Origin: Stagonosporopsis chrysanthemi
Taxonomy: Eukaryota > Ascomycota > Dothideomycetes > Pleosporales > Didymellaceae
Length of the DNA: 64,000 nt
NCBI GenBank assembly: GCA_022560025.1
Contig: JAFISE010000084.1
Coordinates: 2,295-66,294 of the forward strand
Reading direction: 5' to 3'
Below, in pieces: positions 49,227 through 60,715 of this stretch. The notes beneath the pieces are model-generated. The model did no database searches. It saw nothing but the letters and a program-made list of their open reading frames with translations, and was not told where the DNA came from. The translations under genes were made by a program, and so were the position numbers. Numbering within the stretch: the stretch's first letter is position 1; every line of letters begins with the position of its first letter.

Positions 49227-50215
49227 TTTGACTGTGGACTGCCTGATCGAGAAGCTGCACGCTGATTGGCTAATACTAATCCGCGTTGTGTCTCGATTTC
49301 AGATTCGGAAAGGATGATCAAAGGTTAAAGATAGAATATTGTGACATTAACACGAGATGAGATGCAAGTTCGAGTCAAAGAACAAAGCCAAATAAAGGGC
49401 CGGGAATGCGTTGTCAAGTCAGTATACAGATGGGGCTGATCGAGGTTGGTGTTTCCCAGCCACCTCGGACTCGCCAAATCAAGTTTGCCGCACGCGAGCG
49501 ATAGTGTAGGGCTCACCGCATGGCTGGTGCATACTGACGTCGCACAGCCTGAGCACTAAGAATCGGGCACTTTTGAAGTAAGTTAGTTGGCCAGCGTGGC
49601 CATGCGCACAATGTTGCATGCATGGACGTTTTATGCGGTGGAGAACTGCAAGTTGGGCGCTGAACGTCCCGCCATAGCAGTCCATGCAACTGCATGTTCA
49701 TGTCGGCTCAATATGCTGATATCCAAAGGCATCTGCCGCTTTAGCTTCTCTTGTGAGTTGTGACAGCAGATATTCAAGGTTAAAGGGCACCCAGTAGACG
49801 CCAACGATGGCATTGGAGATTATGAATGTAGTTATAAGGCAGAGTGAGGTGAAGCTGACGCAGTGATCAGAACATGGGTTCATTTCTGGTGATTTGCGGA
49901 TATCTTGTGGTGTAGAGCATTCTTACGCAGATGCTCGTGGTTCTTAGTCCAAACCCGCGTTGGCCACTGCCGTCGTCATGGAGCTGGATCACCAGTCAGT
50001 GCTAACCTCGAGATAACGATGAACGAGGAGTGATTGTGCATGCGATTTCAGACAGCAGTTGGATCAATGTTGAGTCCACACTTGGGTTCAGAACAGATCT
50101 GTGAATATTGATTTTTCATCATTGCAAGGAAAAGAGAGCGACGAGACTTGGGAACAGCGACTTACTGATGCAGTGTAACACAGTTATCTCGAGGGCTTGC
50201 CCGCGTTTGCAATGA
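49227..50215. other. Intergenic region
   Basis: About 1 kb with only short unsupported frames. It is presumably the promoter of the GPI protein gene and the 3' flank of the histidine phosphatase gene. Confidence 0.5.
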
Positions 50216-51321
50216 TCACCCAACTTTGCGGCGTTTGAAAAAGCTTTCGATGCCTTTTTGGGACGCGTCGTGACGGGAGCTACCCACACCACCACCAGTG
50301 CGCTTGAGGCCTTTCAGATGGTCCTTGCCGTTAATGGTCAATATTGTGGTTGTCCACCCATGAATGATGCGAGTTCTAGATGATTGCGGCGGCGTGTACA
50401 CTGCTGAAGTCGTGACTGGAGTCAGGTCTTCGATCTTTGCGCCACCGTGGACACGTGTTGTCAAGTCCTCTGCAAGAGGTGTCTCCGCCTGTTCCGAACT
50501 GACAGGCAAACCAACAGCGCCAATGGTGTTGTCTGAACAGGCGGCTATGGATTGCGACACGTATGCTTCTGATGAAGGAGAAGCCGCTGCGTTTGTGACA
50601 GTAGCCGAGATGTCTGTCTCGCTCTGCGACATCAGCAACTCCAGGTATCCCGTATTCGACCACCCTCCCAGGTGTTCCAATGATGGTCTTGCAGTCGCCT
50701 GCAGGTCTGGGCACAGAGATATGCTTTTCGCTGAGAGACGTCGCAGCAAGCGCTTCCATAGCGTGGAAAGGAAGATGCCATGGGAGACAATCGCAATCGT
50801 AAGATCGAAGTCGTCAGCCGTTTGACTGAGCAAGGGCAATAGATGCCGGTCAAGGAATGTGTCGGCGCGTTGACCCATCGCTTCTTTCGTCTCAACGGCT
50901 ACGAAGCCTGGCCTGCTCTGCAACTCGGCCTGCATGTCTGTCCACTTCTTGCCCTCAAGGTCTCCAAAGTCTTGCTCCATCAGGATACGAAGCTGCTCGA
51001 CGTCTGACACCTCTGTTGCAGGTTTACCGTCATCTTTCGGCGGCAATTGAGCCTCTCTGATTAGGTCGGCGGTCTTTCTGGCGCGTTGGAGGTGTGATGA
51101 GAAGAGGTGCGAGAAGTGCAGGCCAAGAACTTTAAAATGCAGTCCTAGGCGCGTCGCCTGCTGGTACCCGTGGTTGGTAAGCGCTGAATCTCTGCTACCG
51201 GCACTTCTCACCGGTCAGTCCGGATTGGCGAGCTGGCGTAACAAATGACATACTAGAGTTGCGCGACATTGTCGACCGTCTCTCCATGTCGGATCAGGAA
51301 CAACCTTATCGATCGCGCCAT
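50216..51321 (-). CDS. Histidine phosphatase (phosphoglycerate mutase-like) with C-terminal PIP-box-like motif (351 aa)
   Basis: A histidine-phosphatase-superfamily enzyme, probably a phosphatase rather than a glycolytic mutase. Exons 51321-51254 and 51203-50216 are joined over a 50-nt intron; the junction gives VAQLY-AGSRDSALT. The catalytic RHGET motif (His12) opens the domain. DSALTNHGYQQA, the SSHLQRARKTAD phosphate-pocket Arg, the EQDFGDLEGKKW acid and a late IVSHGIFLSTLW His complete the canonical set. After about residue 230 the protein is a long Ser/Thr-rich tail, unlike typical phosphatases. The tail ends GWTTTILTINGKDHLKGLKR, a short Gly/Ser linker and QKGIESFFKRRKVG (338-351), which fits the PCNA-interacting Q-x-x-I-x-x-F-F consensus with flanking basic residues. 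Confidence 0.92.
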
Positions 51322-52089
51322 GCTGCCCGTCGTGGGCGTGTGCAAGCGGTAGGGAGCCTCATATCGGTGTGGTGGTGCTGAGGAAGAAGTGCAAAGCTCG
51401 CTGATGATTCGTACATTGCGTTTAGGGGTCCGTGCTGTGATGACTAAGGCCAACGATCCTGTCGTGAGATGCTTGGCTTGCACTTACTACTACTCCTTCT
51501 GACCACACATGCATGCTTTTCTTTAGGCTGAGTCTATGCGACAGTCTTACTTACGTACGATAAGGAGTGTCCTACAGATGTGTTCCTGATGCCGGGCAAC
51601 TGCAATAAGTGTATTATGTTGTCTTCAGATTGCAGCCTCTCGCATTCAGTATATGTACTGTAAGATGGCCGGGCCGGTACTAATTTGCACCTTGACTGTG
51701 TTTTGCGATACTCGCGAGAGTTTGTCGCCGTGATCTTCCGTATCAGGCGTTGGCATCGCTACTGACAAGTGATCCTCGACTCACCACTCAGAAGTCGCCT
51801 TACTACATATGCTTCACGCAGTAGCATGCGAGCGCCTCTCACCTAGAAACTCGATTTTGACAGAACGTCGCGTTCTCCGCACTTACCCACTACTACTCCA
51901 ATCAACTAGGCTGCGATTTTACCTGCACATTCTGCAAGAACCAACGTTTCACACTTGAAAAGCCCAGAGGTTCTCCTATAAGTGCTCGGAGGTCCTCTTA
52001 CATGCCATCGCCCTTAGAGTCTCTTTCCTATCCTCCGCGCCAGGGCTTCACACCACGCGACCTTAGACCAGACACTGTGTGCAGCGACG
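51322..52089. other. Divergent intergenic region (histidine phosphatase / triple Zn2Cys6 gene)
   Basis: No gene supported. It separates two divergent start codons and probably holds both promoters. Confidence 0.5.
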
Positions 52090-54400
52090 ATGTCAGATGA
52101 CAGCCTTCCGAGCAGACCTGATGTCACCTTCGACTTTAACCTGCCACTTGGTATCGACATGGCGGAAGATGGACAAGAGCTCGAGGATTATCGACAGTTT
52201 TCCCCAGGCTTTTCTGACGACGAGGGTAGTGGTGAAGCATCCGAGCGCTCCTGGCCTAGCCATCAAGCCAGAAAGCATTCCATGAAGATCGCGAAAGGCA
52301 GAAAGTCTCCTCGGCGCTCAGACACTGGCAATGAAGACTTAGAGTCAGTCGACCGAGCCAAGAAGCCGCGTCGGTCTCTATTCGGAGGAGCTGTCCAGGA
52401 GATGGAACTTGAGGAACGAGACGACGATCATGTGCCTCCCACTCCCGGGCTCAACATTGGCTATCGCATGTCCAGCCTGAACCTCGATCAGCAGGAAGAT
52501 GGTCTTGACAACATAGAACGAGCAGTGAACACAGGCTTTGGCCTTGCAAGCTCCGACATTGCAAGCGTACGCAGCTCACCAGAACTTTCAGATGACGGGT
52601 TCTTGATACCTCCAGACACCATGGTAGGCACTGCTAGCCTTGTACTCGTGTGTAACTGAATTTGACATCATCTCATAGCCCTACTATGAACTACGCCAGA
52701 ACATCGATCGCCGAAAAGCCGTAACGCACATTGACACTGACAAATCCGGCAACTTCGACCCCAATCAGGAAGCCAAAGACAGAGCAGCTAATCTTGTCCG
52801 GGCCAGAGCAACGAAGAAGGATAAGAGAGAGAAGAAAGAGAAGAGAAAGAGAAAAGGAAAGAGCGAAGCAGCCCCAGATTATACGCTGAAGCGCGTTGTG
52901 AAGCTACGATTTGAGTCTTTCGGCAACGTACGAAACCTTACAGACGAGGAACAGAACTGGCCGGACAACTGGTCCGAGATCGATACCGAGCAGGAGCGCG
53001 AGCTCGAGGAATACCGGGAATACTATCGTGCCAGATCGCCTAATCGTAGGCCGCAATTGCCTTTGGTAGATCCTGCCGGCAAGACGGATGACCTTACCGG
53101 GCATCCTGCTGCGCGAGGCTGCAAGCAGTGCCGCAGGCATGAGCAAGACTGCTCTTTGATCCATGGAAGCGAATATCCCTGTGAAGAGTGTATTGAAGAT
53201 GGCTATGAGTGTCAGCCCATCCAAGAGCCTACGGTGAAGGACCGCTGCAAACGATGTGACCAAGACGACATGGAGGCCTGCTCTTTCGAGAGCGATCCTA
53301 AACAGCTGAAGTGTGATCATTGCACCAACAGCGGTCATGAATGTGAGGCCTTGCCCCCGCCTGGCTACAAAGCTCCTCGAATCTCTGTCGACGAGATCGT
53401 GTGGGGATCAGATCGCCCATTCATCGCTTGCACCACTTGTCGCAGGCTGAACAAGCGATGCAGTCTCAAGACCAAGCAAGCCAAACCTCCCTGCAAGTGG
53501 TGTAAGAAAAGCAGCGATCCTTGCAGGTTTGTCGACCCGCCCAAACCTGAGGATGGGAAGCAAACCTTAAACAACGAAACATCACTGCAGAGCAACTCGC
53601 CGAATGCGCTGCAGTCCCGCTCTGAATTCTTCACCGAAGAAGATATTGCAAACATGTATCACCGCAACAACGAAACCGTGGAGCGCGAGCCAACGCCTGA
53701 GATGGAGATGGAAGACGCTGAGGGCAACAGAGGTATGCTCACCAAGATCACTACTTCTTTCGCGCATCCCATTGCATTCGGCGTTCCGAGGTCGGAGTCG
53801 GTGGACTGCAACTTCTGCGAGATCCCCATCTTTGGCATGTTCGGTCACTTTGAGAGGCAAGTTCACGTCATCCGCTGGCACTCGGGTCTGGGGTTCTCGG
53901 AGGTTGGCGGCGGGCACGCACAGAATGAAGGCGCGACATCAATGTGCTCGGACTGCACAAATCAGAGGCTCCAGATCATAGTATGCCCTGGCCACGAGTT
54001 CGAGCGGATACCCGATACATTAATTGACCACGACGCCCTAGCCGGAGATCTGATCGGCGCAGAGCCGGGAGGAGCGGAAATGCAGTATCAGCTCTCGAGA
54101 TGGTGTTCCATGTGCTTCTCACCTGCAGTCTTCGGATGCAGTACTGTTCAGCCAGATCTGTGCGGAGAAGAGGAGACGATGATTGCGGGCTGTCATTTGA
54201 GGCTCTGTTCTGCTTGCGAAGTGGCATTGCGCACATCCTTTGGAGGTGATCTCGACGCGCTGGCAGCTGATTTGGATGCTCAGCCAAAGGTCGCTGAGGC
54301 TGATGAGGCTTTGGGACGGAGCATCGAGGGCAGGCCACGCGCAGATGTCGGGCTCTTGTTGCAGGATGGCTTGCTTGTGCGATCTCAGGCTAATGAGTAA
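52090..54400 (+). CDS. Protein with three tandem Zn2Cys6-like clusters (751 aa)
   Basis: Two exons (52090-52623, 52679-54400, 55-nt intron, phase 0). The N-terminal 300 residues are acidic and Ser-rich with a Lys/Arg-rich nuclear-localisation-like stretch (KKDKREKKEKRKRKGK). Three C-x2-C-x6-7-C-x9-10-C-x2-C-x6-C cysteine sets follow. Cluster 1 starts at about residue 326 (CKQCRRHEQDC ... CEECIEDGYEC). Cluster 2 starts near 368 (CKRCDQDDMEAC ... CDHCTNSGHEC). Cluster 3 starts near 429 (CTTCRRLNKRC ... CKWCKKSSDPC). All six Cys of each are present. A fourth Cys/His-rich region near 540-680 contains CNFCEIPIFGMFGH and CSDCTN. Single Zn2Cys6 clusters are normal fungal DNA-binding domains; three in a row without a fungal-specific transcription factor middle region is unusual. 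It is likely nuclear with an unknown target. Confidence 0.85.
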
Positions 54401-54798
54401 GAGTTCTCCTTTGCGCAAATTTTCAGATTACCATAAAAGAAAGGCTCGCAGTCGAAGCTCGGATTTGATTACGGCAGTAGGTAGGATTGGCAAGCAAGAG
54501 TTGGTTGGATTCTCGAAAGCGGCATTACCTTGGTCAACATCATTGCGCTTAAAGACTTGGAGATTCTGTACATCACAATCAATAGGCGAGATCATTTATC
54601 TTCTGACATGGAAGTTATTCTGGAAGATCGAGTGCATAGCCGCGTTGCTGATGTCATTGGACTAGCGTGTCGCGCCCGCGCTCCGCATCTCATCACCTGA
54701 CATCAACCACAAACGCATCTCACACGCTCAGTCAAGTCATACAACTACCTGTATGCGGCAATAAGTTGCGAGACCATTCATTATTCATCGCTCATTGC
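54401..54798. other. Convergent intergenic region
   Basis: No gene supported between the ends of the triple-cluster gene and the TauD-type dioxygenase gene. Confidence 0.5.
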
Positions 54799-56011
54799 CT
54801 AGTATTCGAAGCCAATAGCGCCGCTATTGCGTTCCTCGAATGGCGTCTCATAGGGCGGCTCGGCCTGCGGTGTGATTCTCGCCAAATGCCTGCGTGCCCC
54901 ATCCTCCCAGTCCAACAGCGCTGAGTGTGCAGTCACTCGGTTGTCCCAAACCACAACAGTGCCCGGCGCCCACTTGACACGAGCCTGAAAGTCCTGTCCC
55001 TTCGCGATGTGGTCGTACAGAAAATTCAACAGGAAGTCGCTCTCCTCCTTCTTATAGCCAACAATGCGACGGCTGAACTGAGGATTTACGTAGATTGCCT
55101 TTTCACCGGTAGCAGGATGCGTGCGCACCAGAGGATGAATAGAAGAAACTGGCTCACGACGAACGACGCCTCCTCGGTTTCGACTGTTGTCGGCTTGCTC
55201 GACAGCTGCTCGACAATTAGCAAGCTTCTACATGGTGGCGAGATCACGACCTACCTGAGTGGACTACCTTCAGGCCTTGCAAGCGTTTCCTAAACTCAGG
55301 CGAGAGTCTCTGGTACGCTGCTGCCTGGTTGGCAAACACAGTGTCACCTCCCGCTGCCGGACCGTCTAGCAAGTACAGAAACGTTGTACCAGGCGGTTGC
55401 TTTTCATAAGTGACGTCTGAATGCCATGTGATTGAATTTGTTCGCTCCTCAAAGAAGTCACGGGCAGTAGTATCGTCGGCACCACGGTGGACAAGATGGA
55501 CCTCAGGGTAACCCTCAGGAGCTCCCGAAGTGGGATGAATGTGGTGACGACCAAAGTAACCACCGAAATTTAACGCGTCCTTAATTGGCAGGTCCGCGAA
55601 ATCCTGATCGCGGAAGGCTACGACCTTCTTTTGAGCAACGAACAGCGCCAGCTCGTCTTTGCCGGCGTCTGTCAGCTTACTGAGTTGGACACCGTGGACT
55701 TCAGCACCAATGTTCGCAGTCAGATCCGCAACCTTGGCGTCTTTTAGAAGGTTGGGAAACGATGCATCAGCGTCCTTGCCATGCTCGTAATGCTCGAAAG
55801 GCTCTAGTGGAGGATACTTCTTCTCAAAGTCCCAGACAGGAAGGTAGTTGGGATATTTTGCAGGCGCATGCTCCCCAGTCCCTCTGAGCTCGGTCTCCTT
55901 CTTGTACAGTTTGGGTCCGCCAAATGCAGCCTCCTTATACTGGCCAGCTTGCGACTTGAAATTGGTCGGTGACTGTTCGTGAACAACAGTATCAACGAGT
56001 GCGGGAGCCAT
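54799..56011 (-). CDS. TauD-type alpha-ketoglutarate/Fe(II) dioxygenase, sulfonate dioxygenase-like (387 aa)
   Basis: A 2-oxoglutarate-dependent oxygenase of the TauD/TfdA family, whose members release sulfite from taurine and other sulfonates (yeast Jlp1) or hydroxylate related substrates. Two exons (56011-55255 and 55205-54799, 49-nt intron, GTAGGT donor) join as VVHS-A-VEQADNSR. The iron triad is visible: His197 and Asp199 in ITWHSDVTYE, and the distal His346 in NRVTAHSALLDW. The 2-oxoglutarate-binding Arg lies in GARRHLARITP. VFAN and GGDTVF sit in the expected places. The family-typical N-terminal extension (about 90 aa) is present. The gene is divergent from a Dal5-type MFS permease with 1,083 bp between start codons, an arrangement consistent with uptake plus oxidation of one substrate. 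Taurine or alkanesulfonates are the leading guess. Confidence 0.94.
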
Positions 56012-57094
56012 TTTGGTCGACCTTGATAGAACAGATATATGGGGTTTCGAATTGAAGATCGGGGAAACCCTCTACATGGACCACGGAGCCTCTTATACAG
56101 TTCATGGCGTGCTCACAGCCCAGCTCTTGGACGTCATCTGCATAGCGTGGGCGCAGCGACGGGAATACCATCATATTGCGCAACCCCGCCTCGCTTGCTT
56201 GTTGGCGGCACTTTCAGCCTGCATGAGACAGTGGTGAAAGGGCGATCCCTCCATGAACACCGCAAGACACCGAACCCCGCAGTACAGCCGGCCGAATCAG
56301 ATTGGCTGTCGATGGCATCAATCTGCACGTTATCACTCCATAAATCTTATCGTAGCATCACGAATCCGAAACAGCATGGTCCACATGGCCTTACGCGACC
56401 TCCACGCGCTCTCTACCATACCGCAGTTTTTAACACGCCATCGGATTTGCTCCAGGACAACTACCTTGCCGGTTTTATGGTACCATCGTGGGTCCAATGT
56501 TCGTGGTTGATGTCGCTACATGCTCGGCCAATCACGCAATGCCCCATTAAATATCAACGTAACGAATCACTTAACGTCCGTTCTCGGTTGCGGAGTGCGA
56601 CATAGATCCCAAACGTTGCGTGCTTCTCGGAACTCCTACATCGCTCCACCTTTAAAGACATCGGTACCTTACCGAGTGCGAATCAAAGAAGTGGAAGCTG
56701 TGGCATTTTACATGGCTCGCAACAAATTATTCCATTCTTTCCCCTTCTGATAGGTCAATTTCTTCCCGTGCTCTTGAAGCCTGGCATCAAGGAATGATGT
56801 GCAGGCTGTGAATTAGTACGATAGCATCTTCCAATTTATCCCCGAAGAGCGCTACTACGAGCACAAGCCGTGGGACCGTACCCGACTGCGGACCGTTCAC
56901 ATCTGTTGCGTAGCACTAGAGCTGTACGCTCTGATGTGCGATTGCCTTTTAGACTACGTACCTTAACCAGGATGAAGCAAATTTTCTTATCGCTGCTCTC
57001 GAGATGGGGGCGTTCGGATCACATTTATACATTAGTCGATTCCTCGCCGAGAACATCCCAAGACCTTCCAAGAAACCTTGAGCATCGGCATACC
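56012..57094. other. Shared divergent promoter of TauD dioxygenase and MFS permease
   Basis: Contains no supportable gene. Short frames read in all directions. A perfect ATGRYRYCAT palindrome lies near its middle (listed separately). Confidence 0.55.
56477..56486. promoter_or_regulatory. CYS3/MetR-like binding palindrome
   Basis: ATGGTACCAT matches the published Neurospora CYS3 sulfur-regulator consensus ATGRYRYCAT at every position and is self-complementary. In random sequence this motif is expected about once per 65 kb, so its presence in a 1.1-kb promoter of sulfonate-type genes is suggestive. It is not proof of binding. Confidence 0.4.
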
Positions 57095-59067
57095 ATGGCC
57101 AGTAACGTGACCACTGCGCTCAACAGCACCACGGGACTTCCAGTCGCCGGCAAGCTGGAGGCTGATACGCCTTCGAGTGCTAGCTTCAGCCAAGCAAGCC
57201 TTGCCAATGTCGATGCTGGCAAGCAAAGGACGACCTGGGCTGCTAGCGGGTTGAAGACGAACCACTATCGACCAGTCGACACATACGAGGGTTTACATCG
57301 GTATGACCCTGATTTCGAGTGGGAGCCCGAGGAGGAGAGAAAGGTGGTTCGGAAGGTATGCTTGTACTACGATTAACCGAAGATCCTATTACTCATTCAC
57401 CTCAGATCGACAAACGTATTTGCACGTTCGTGTGTCTTATGTTTTTTGCGCTCCAATTAGGTAGGACGAAAGCTCAATTCGCTACGTAAGAAACACTAAC
57501 ATAGCTTCAGATAGAGGCAATATCAGCCAGGCGCTATCAAACAACCTTCTGGATGACCTTGGTATGAACACCAACGAGTACAACTACGGCCAAACAATTT
57601 TCTTTGTATGCTTTCTATGCGCCGAGCTGCCCAGCCAGCTCATCTCGAAAAAGATTGGGTATGTATATTTGAAATCACCACTCAGACGACAATGCTGACT
57701 TTGACACCATACCGGACAACTGGATTGTACGTACTTGATGTGCTTTTTATTTACGGGTACTGACAATCAACCAGCCTATTCAGATGGTGTCTTGGAGCCT
57801 CGTCGCCAGTATGCAAGCTTTTCTGAGCGGGAAGAGTTCCTTCTATGCGTGCCGCGCCCTTCTTGGTCTCATCGAGGGAGGCTTTATTCCGGACAACATC
57901 TTGTATCTCAGCTACTTCTACACCGGTCTTGAGCTTCCAGCTCGCCTCAGTTGGTTTTGGGTGTCCTATCAGTCTACTCAGATTATCTCGGCCTTCCTTG
58001 CATTCGGTATTCTGCGCCTCGGAGGCCGTAATGGGATGGAAGGATGGAGATGGGTGAGTTTCTCGTGGTAGTTAAAGTTTTAGACCGTCAGCTGATTGAT
58101 CACAGTTGTTCGCTTTGGAAGGAATGCTTACAGGCCTGATTGGTATTTCTGCATGGTTCTACCTGCCACCTTCACCAACCCAATCTGCAACGACAAGCAA
58201 GATCAACCCATTCCGTGGTGAAAAGGGCTGGTTCAATGAGAGAGAAGAGAAGATTATGGTGAATCGAATCCTCCGAGATGACCCGTCCAAGGGAGACATG
58301 CACAACCGTCAAGGGCTTTCATTGCCCATGCTCTGGGAGTGCTTGAAGGACTACCACATGTGGCCGATATATTTGATTGGCCTCTTATGGACCATTCCTA
58401 CCAATCCGGTCGCATCCTATCTCACCCTTCAGCTGCGGTCGCTGGGATTTGGAACTTTCGAAACCAATCTGCTCACTGTAAGATCAACCTATCACCTTCC
58501 GGTAAAACATCTAACAATCGATAGATTCCCGCCTATGTCATCTTCATCATACAGCTTCTCTTCTGGACCTGGGTATCCGAGAAAGTCAACGACCGCTTCC
58601 TCGTAGGCCTTGTCTCGCAGATCTGGACGCTTCCGCTCCTCATCGCGCTGGAAACGATTTCTCCCAATACCTCACCCTGGGCGCGCTGGGTGCTCGCTAT
58701 CCTAATCGTTGGCCACCCTTACGTTCACGCAATTCTCGTCGCCATCACCTCGCGCAACGCAGGCTCAGTGCGTACCCGCACAGTTGCATCTGCTCTGTAC
58801 AACATGACAGTCCAGGCGGGCAGTATTATCAGCCAGAACATATACCGCGACGACGACAAGCCGCTCTACCGAAAAGGCAACAAAGTACTTATCGCCATCT
58901 GCGCATTCAACTTTGCGCTGTTCATCGGAGCGAAAATATTCTATGTGGCAGTTAACAAGAAGAGAGAAGCGGTTTGGAGCAGCATGTCGAATGAGGACAA
59001 GGAGACGTACTTGGAGACCACAACGGATAAAGGGAATAAGCGTCTGGACTTCAGGTTTGCGCATTGA
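57095..59067 (+). CDS. MFS permease, Dal5 family (557 aa), one acceptor site not recognisable
   Basis: A proton-coupled importer of the allantoate/Dal5 family. Exons as read are 57095-57355, 57406-57460, 57511-57658, 57711-57726, 57775-58053, 58106-58477 and 58525-59067. Family features are IDKRICTFVCLMFFALQL, the DRGNISQAL first-helix motif, LPSQLISKKIG-PDNWI-PIQMVSWS, ACRALLGLIEGGFIPD and YFYTGLELPARLSWFW. All junctions use GT-AG except the one before PDNWI. There the donor is a perfect GTATGT at 57659 and frame needs an exon beginning at A57711, but the bases before it read CCAT, not AG. The acceptor seems lost, so the gene may be damaged or use non-consensus splicing. Family members of this kind include the sulfonate transporter Soa1 of yeast. 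It is divergent from the TauD-type gene. Confidence 0.85.
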
Positions 59068-59582
59068 TCCGATAAGCTTGCTTGTATAGACACTACGTGT
59101 AAATTAGGGCAAGCACTAAGTCTACAATCACCGCACTCTCATGTTCCAGTCTGTTTCGTCCTTCATTTTGTGCTTTGCTACTTCTGTCAATTTGTAAGCA
59201 GTCAAGCCTCTTGATTGATGGATCACATGCATTCAGTCTTCTTCAATGGGCCTTGAGCGACGAAGATGGACAAGAACATGACCGTGAATTCTTTGAGCAC
59301 TCGGCAGCCACGCTGTGCGATTTGAACTTTACCCACCTTGTCGCCCATCTTTCTGACAGCCTCAAAGTCCATCAAGGAGCCGAGAACCTCCAACAAGGCC
59401 GCCTCAGAATATGACCATTTCGGACATATCTCTTAAGGAAAAGGTGCGGTATCCGGCAAACCTCGCGCTAGCACACACTAGTGCATCCACACGGGAGCAA
59501 AAATTTGACACGCCACTCATCCACTTCTAAACAAACCACAACAGCAGTCAAGTAGAACAACAAAAAAAGACGCGATTTTGGC
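59068..59582. other. Intergenic region
   Basis: 3' flank of the permease gene. No gene supported. Confidence 0.5.
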
Positions 59583-59676
59583 GGTACCGTGAATCGAACA
59601 CGGGCTGGCGCGGATCTGGATCGGAACACTACGTGTTCGCCAGCCACAACGCGACGTCATACCACTAGACAGTGGG
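59583..59676 (-). tRNA. tRNA-like element, possibly a tRNA pseudogene (GTG loop)
   Basis: On the minus strand an A-box-like segment (GTCTAGTGGTATGAC, able to form a short D-stem) is followed by a GTTGTGGC anticodon-loop-like segment suggesting His GTG. Further on is a clean T-arm, CCGTG-TTCGATT-CACGG, with a B-box and a seven-base tail TACCGCC. Between them lies an extra hairpin-forming insert, GGCTGGCG paired with CGCCAGCC about 27 nt later. The bases before the D-arm do not pair with the TACCGCC tail, so a normal acceptor stem cannot form. A degraded, chimeric or unusually intron-bearing tRNA are the options. Confidence 0.4.
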
Positions 59677-59919
59677 GTTGTTAGTCGCTGCTTGAGATGC
59701 AGTTGGTATCAGAAACACTTACCCATACCACCCTCTATGGTGAATTGATGACTCATCCTCAAAAAGAAACTTATATATACATATTCACAAATGATCCCGT
59801 CACTGCGTGCATCACTCTGCGGCCCTGGTTCCTTGTGCTTTGCTGTGCGTCTTTCAATTTTTGATATGTACAATGAAAATAGTAGTTTCTCCACTTCAAA
59901 TAGACCCACTTCGGGCCGC

Positions 59920-60715
59920 TTACGCGGTGACCTTTGTCTTGATGAAGGCCAGGGCTTGGGAACCGTACTTGTTGACGTACTGCTGGTGAGTGTTCGCATC
60001 GTTGCCGTTGCAGCAGTATGGGTCCGCTGCATCGCAGTATGACTTGATGATGCTTGTGTTCGCGGGCAAGCATTGGAAGCCAGCAGGACGGGCGGCGAAC
60101 TAGAGGACCTCTGTTAGTGTGTCTTGATTTTGATTGAACTTTGAAGAGAATACTGACTCCTCCGTTAGCGCAGGTTCCTACGTTATAAGGGAGACCGGCG
60201 CGGTTGTGTGGGTCGCCCATGAAGATGGCGGCCTTGACGGCCTTCAAGGCGTTGCCAGTGAGTGTGGCTCCAGCACCGCCGCAAAGGGCATTGTCCATGA
60301 TTTGGCCACCCTAGATCTGATCAGTACAAGGCTCGAGACACTTTGTGGGATTGCTGACCTGAGAGTAACCAATGAGGACAATCTGTGTGCTAGGGCACTT
60401 CTGGTTGTACGCTGTGACAGCCTTGACGACAGCAGCGGTTCCCTGGCTAGCTGAGTTGTCGTAGCTGATGCCACCGCATGATGCTTGTCCACCGCAGGCC
60501 GGGTAGACGATGGCTTCGGAGCCAGCGCCGGGGAATGCACACTTCACTTGGTTCACAAGACCACCGGCCGTTCCATAGGCATTGCTCTGCGGTACAGTAG
60601 TCTCACGAGCTCCAAAAACGTAGACCTTGGGGCAGCTTTGCCTCTCGGTGAGCTCGACAGGGTTGGCGGCGGCAAGGCCGAGAAAAGTAAGAGCGGCAGC
60701 GGCGGTGACCTTCAT
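59920..60715 (-). CDS. Secreted carbohydrate esterase family 5 (acetylxylan esterase-like, 229 aa)
   Basis: A secreted serine esterase of the CE5/cutinase superfamily. Three exons (60715-60359, 60310-60158, 60099-59920) with 48- and 58-nt introns close exactly. The signal peptide MKVTAAAALTFLGLAAANP leads to a VELTERQ propeptide and the CPKVYVFGARETTVPQ start of the domain. The catalytic Ser118 is in GYSQ-GGQIMDNALCGG, split by intron 1. The acid is in SYCDAADPYCC and the His in the HQQYVNKYG segment. The paired Cys and the VYPACGG...SCGGISYDNS region are closer to acetylxylan esterase than to cutinase. It probably removes acetyl groups from plant xylan, and fits with the GH3 enzyme upstream. 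Confidence 0.94.
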
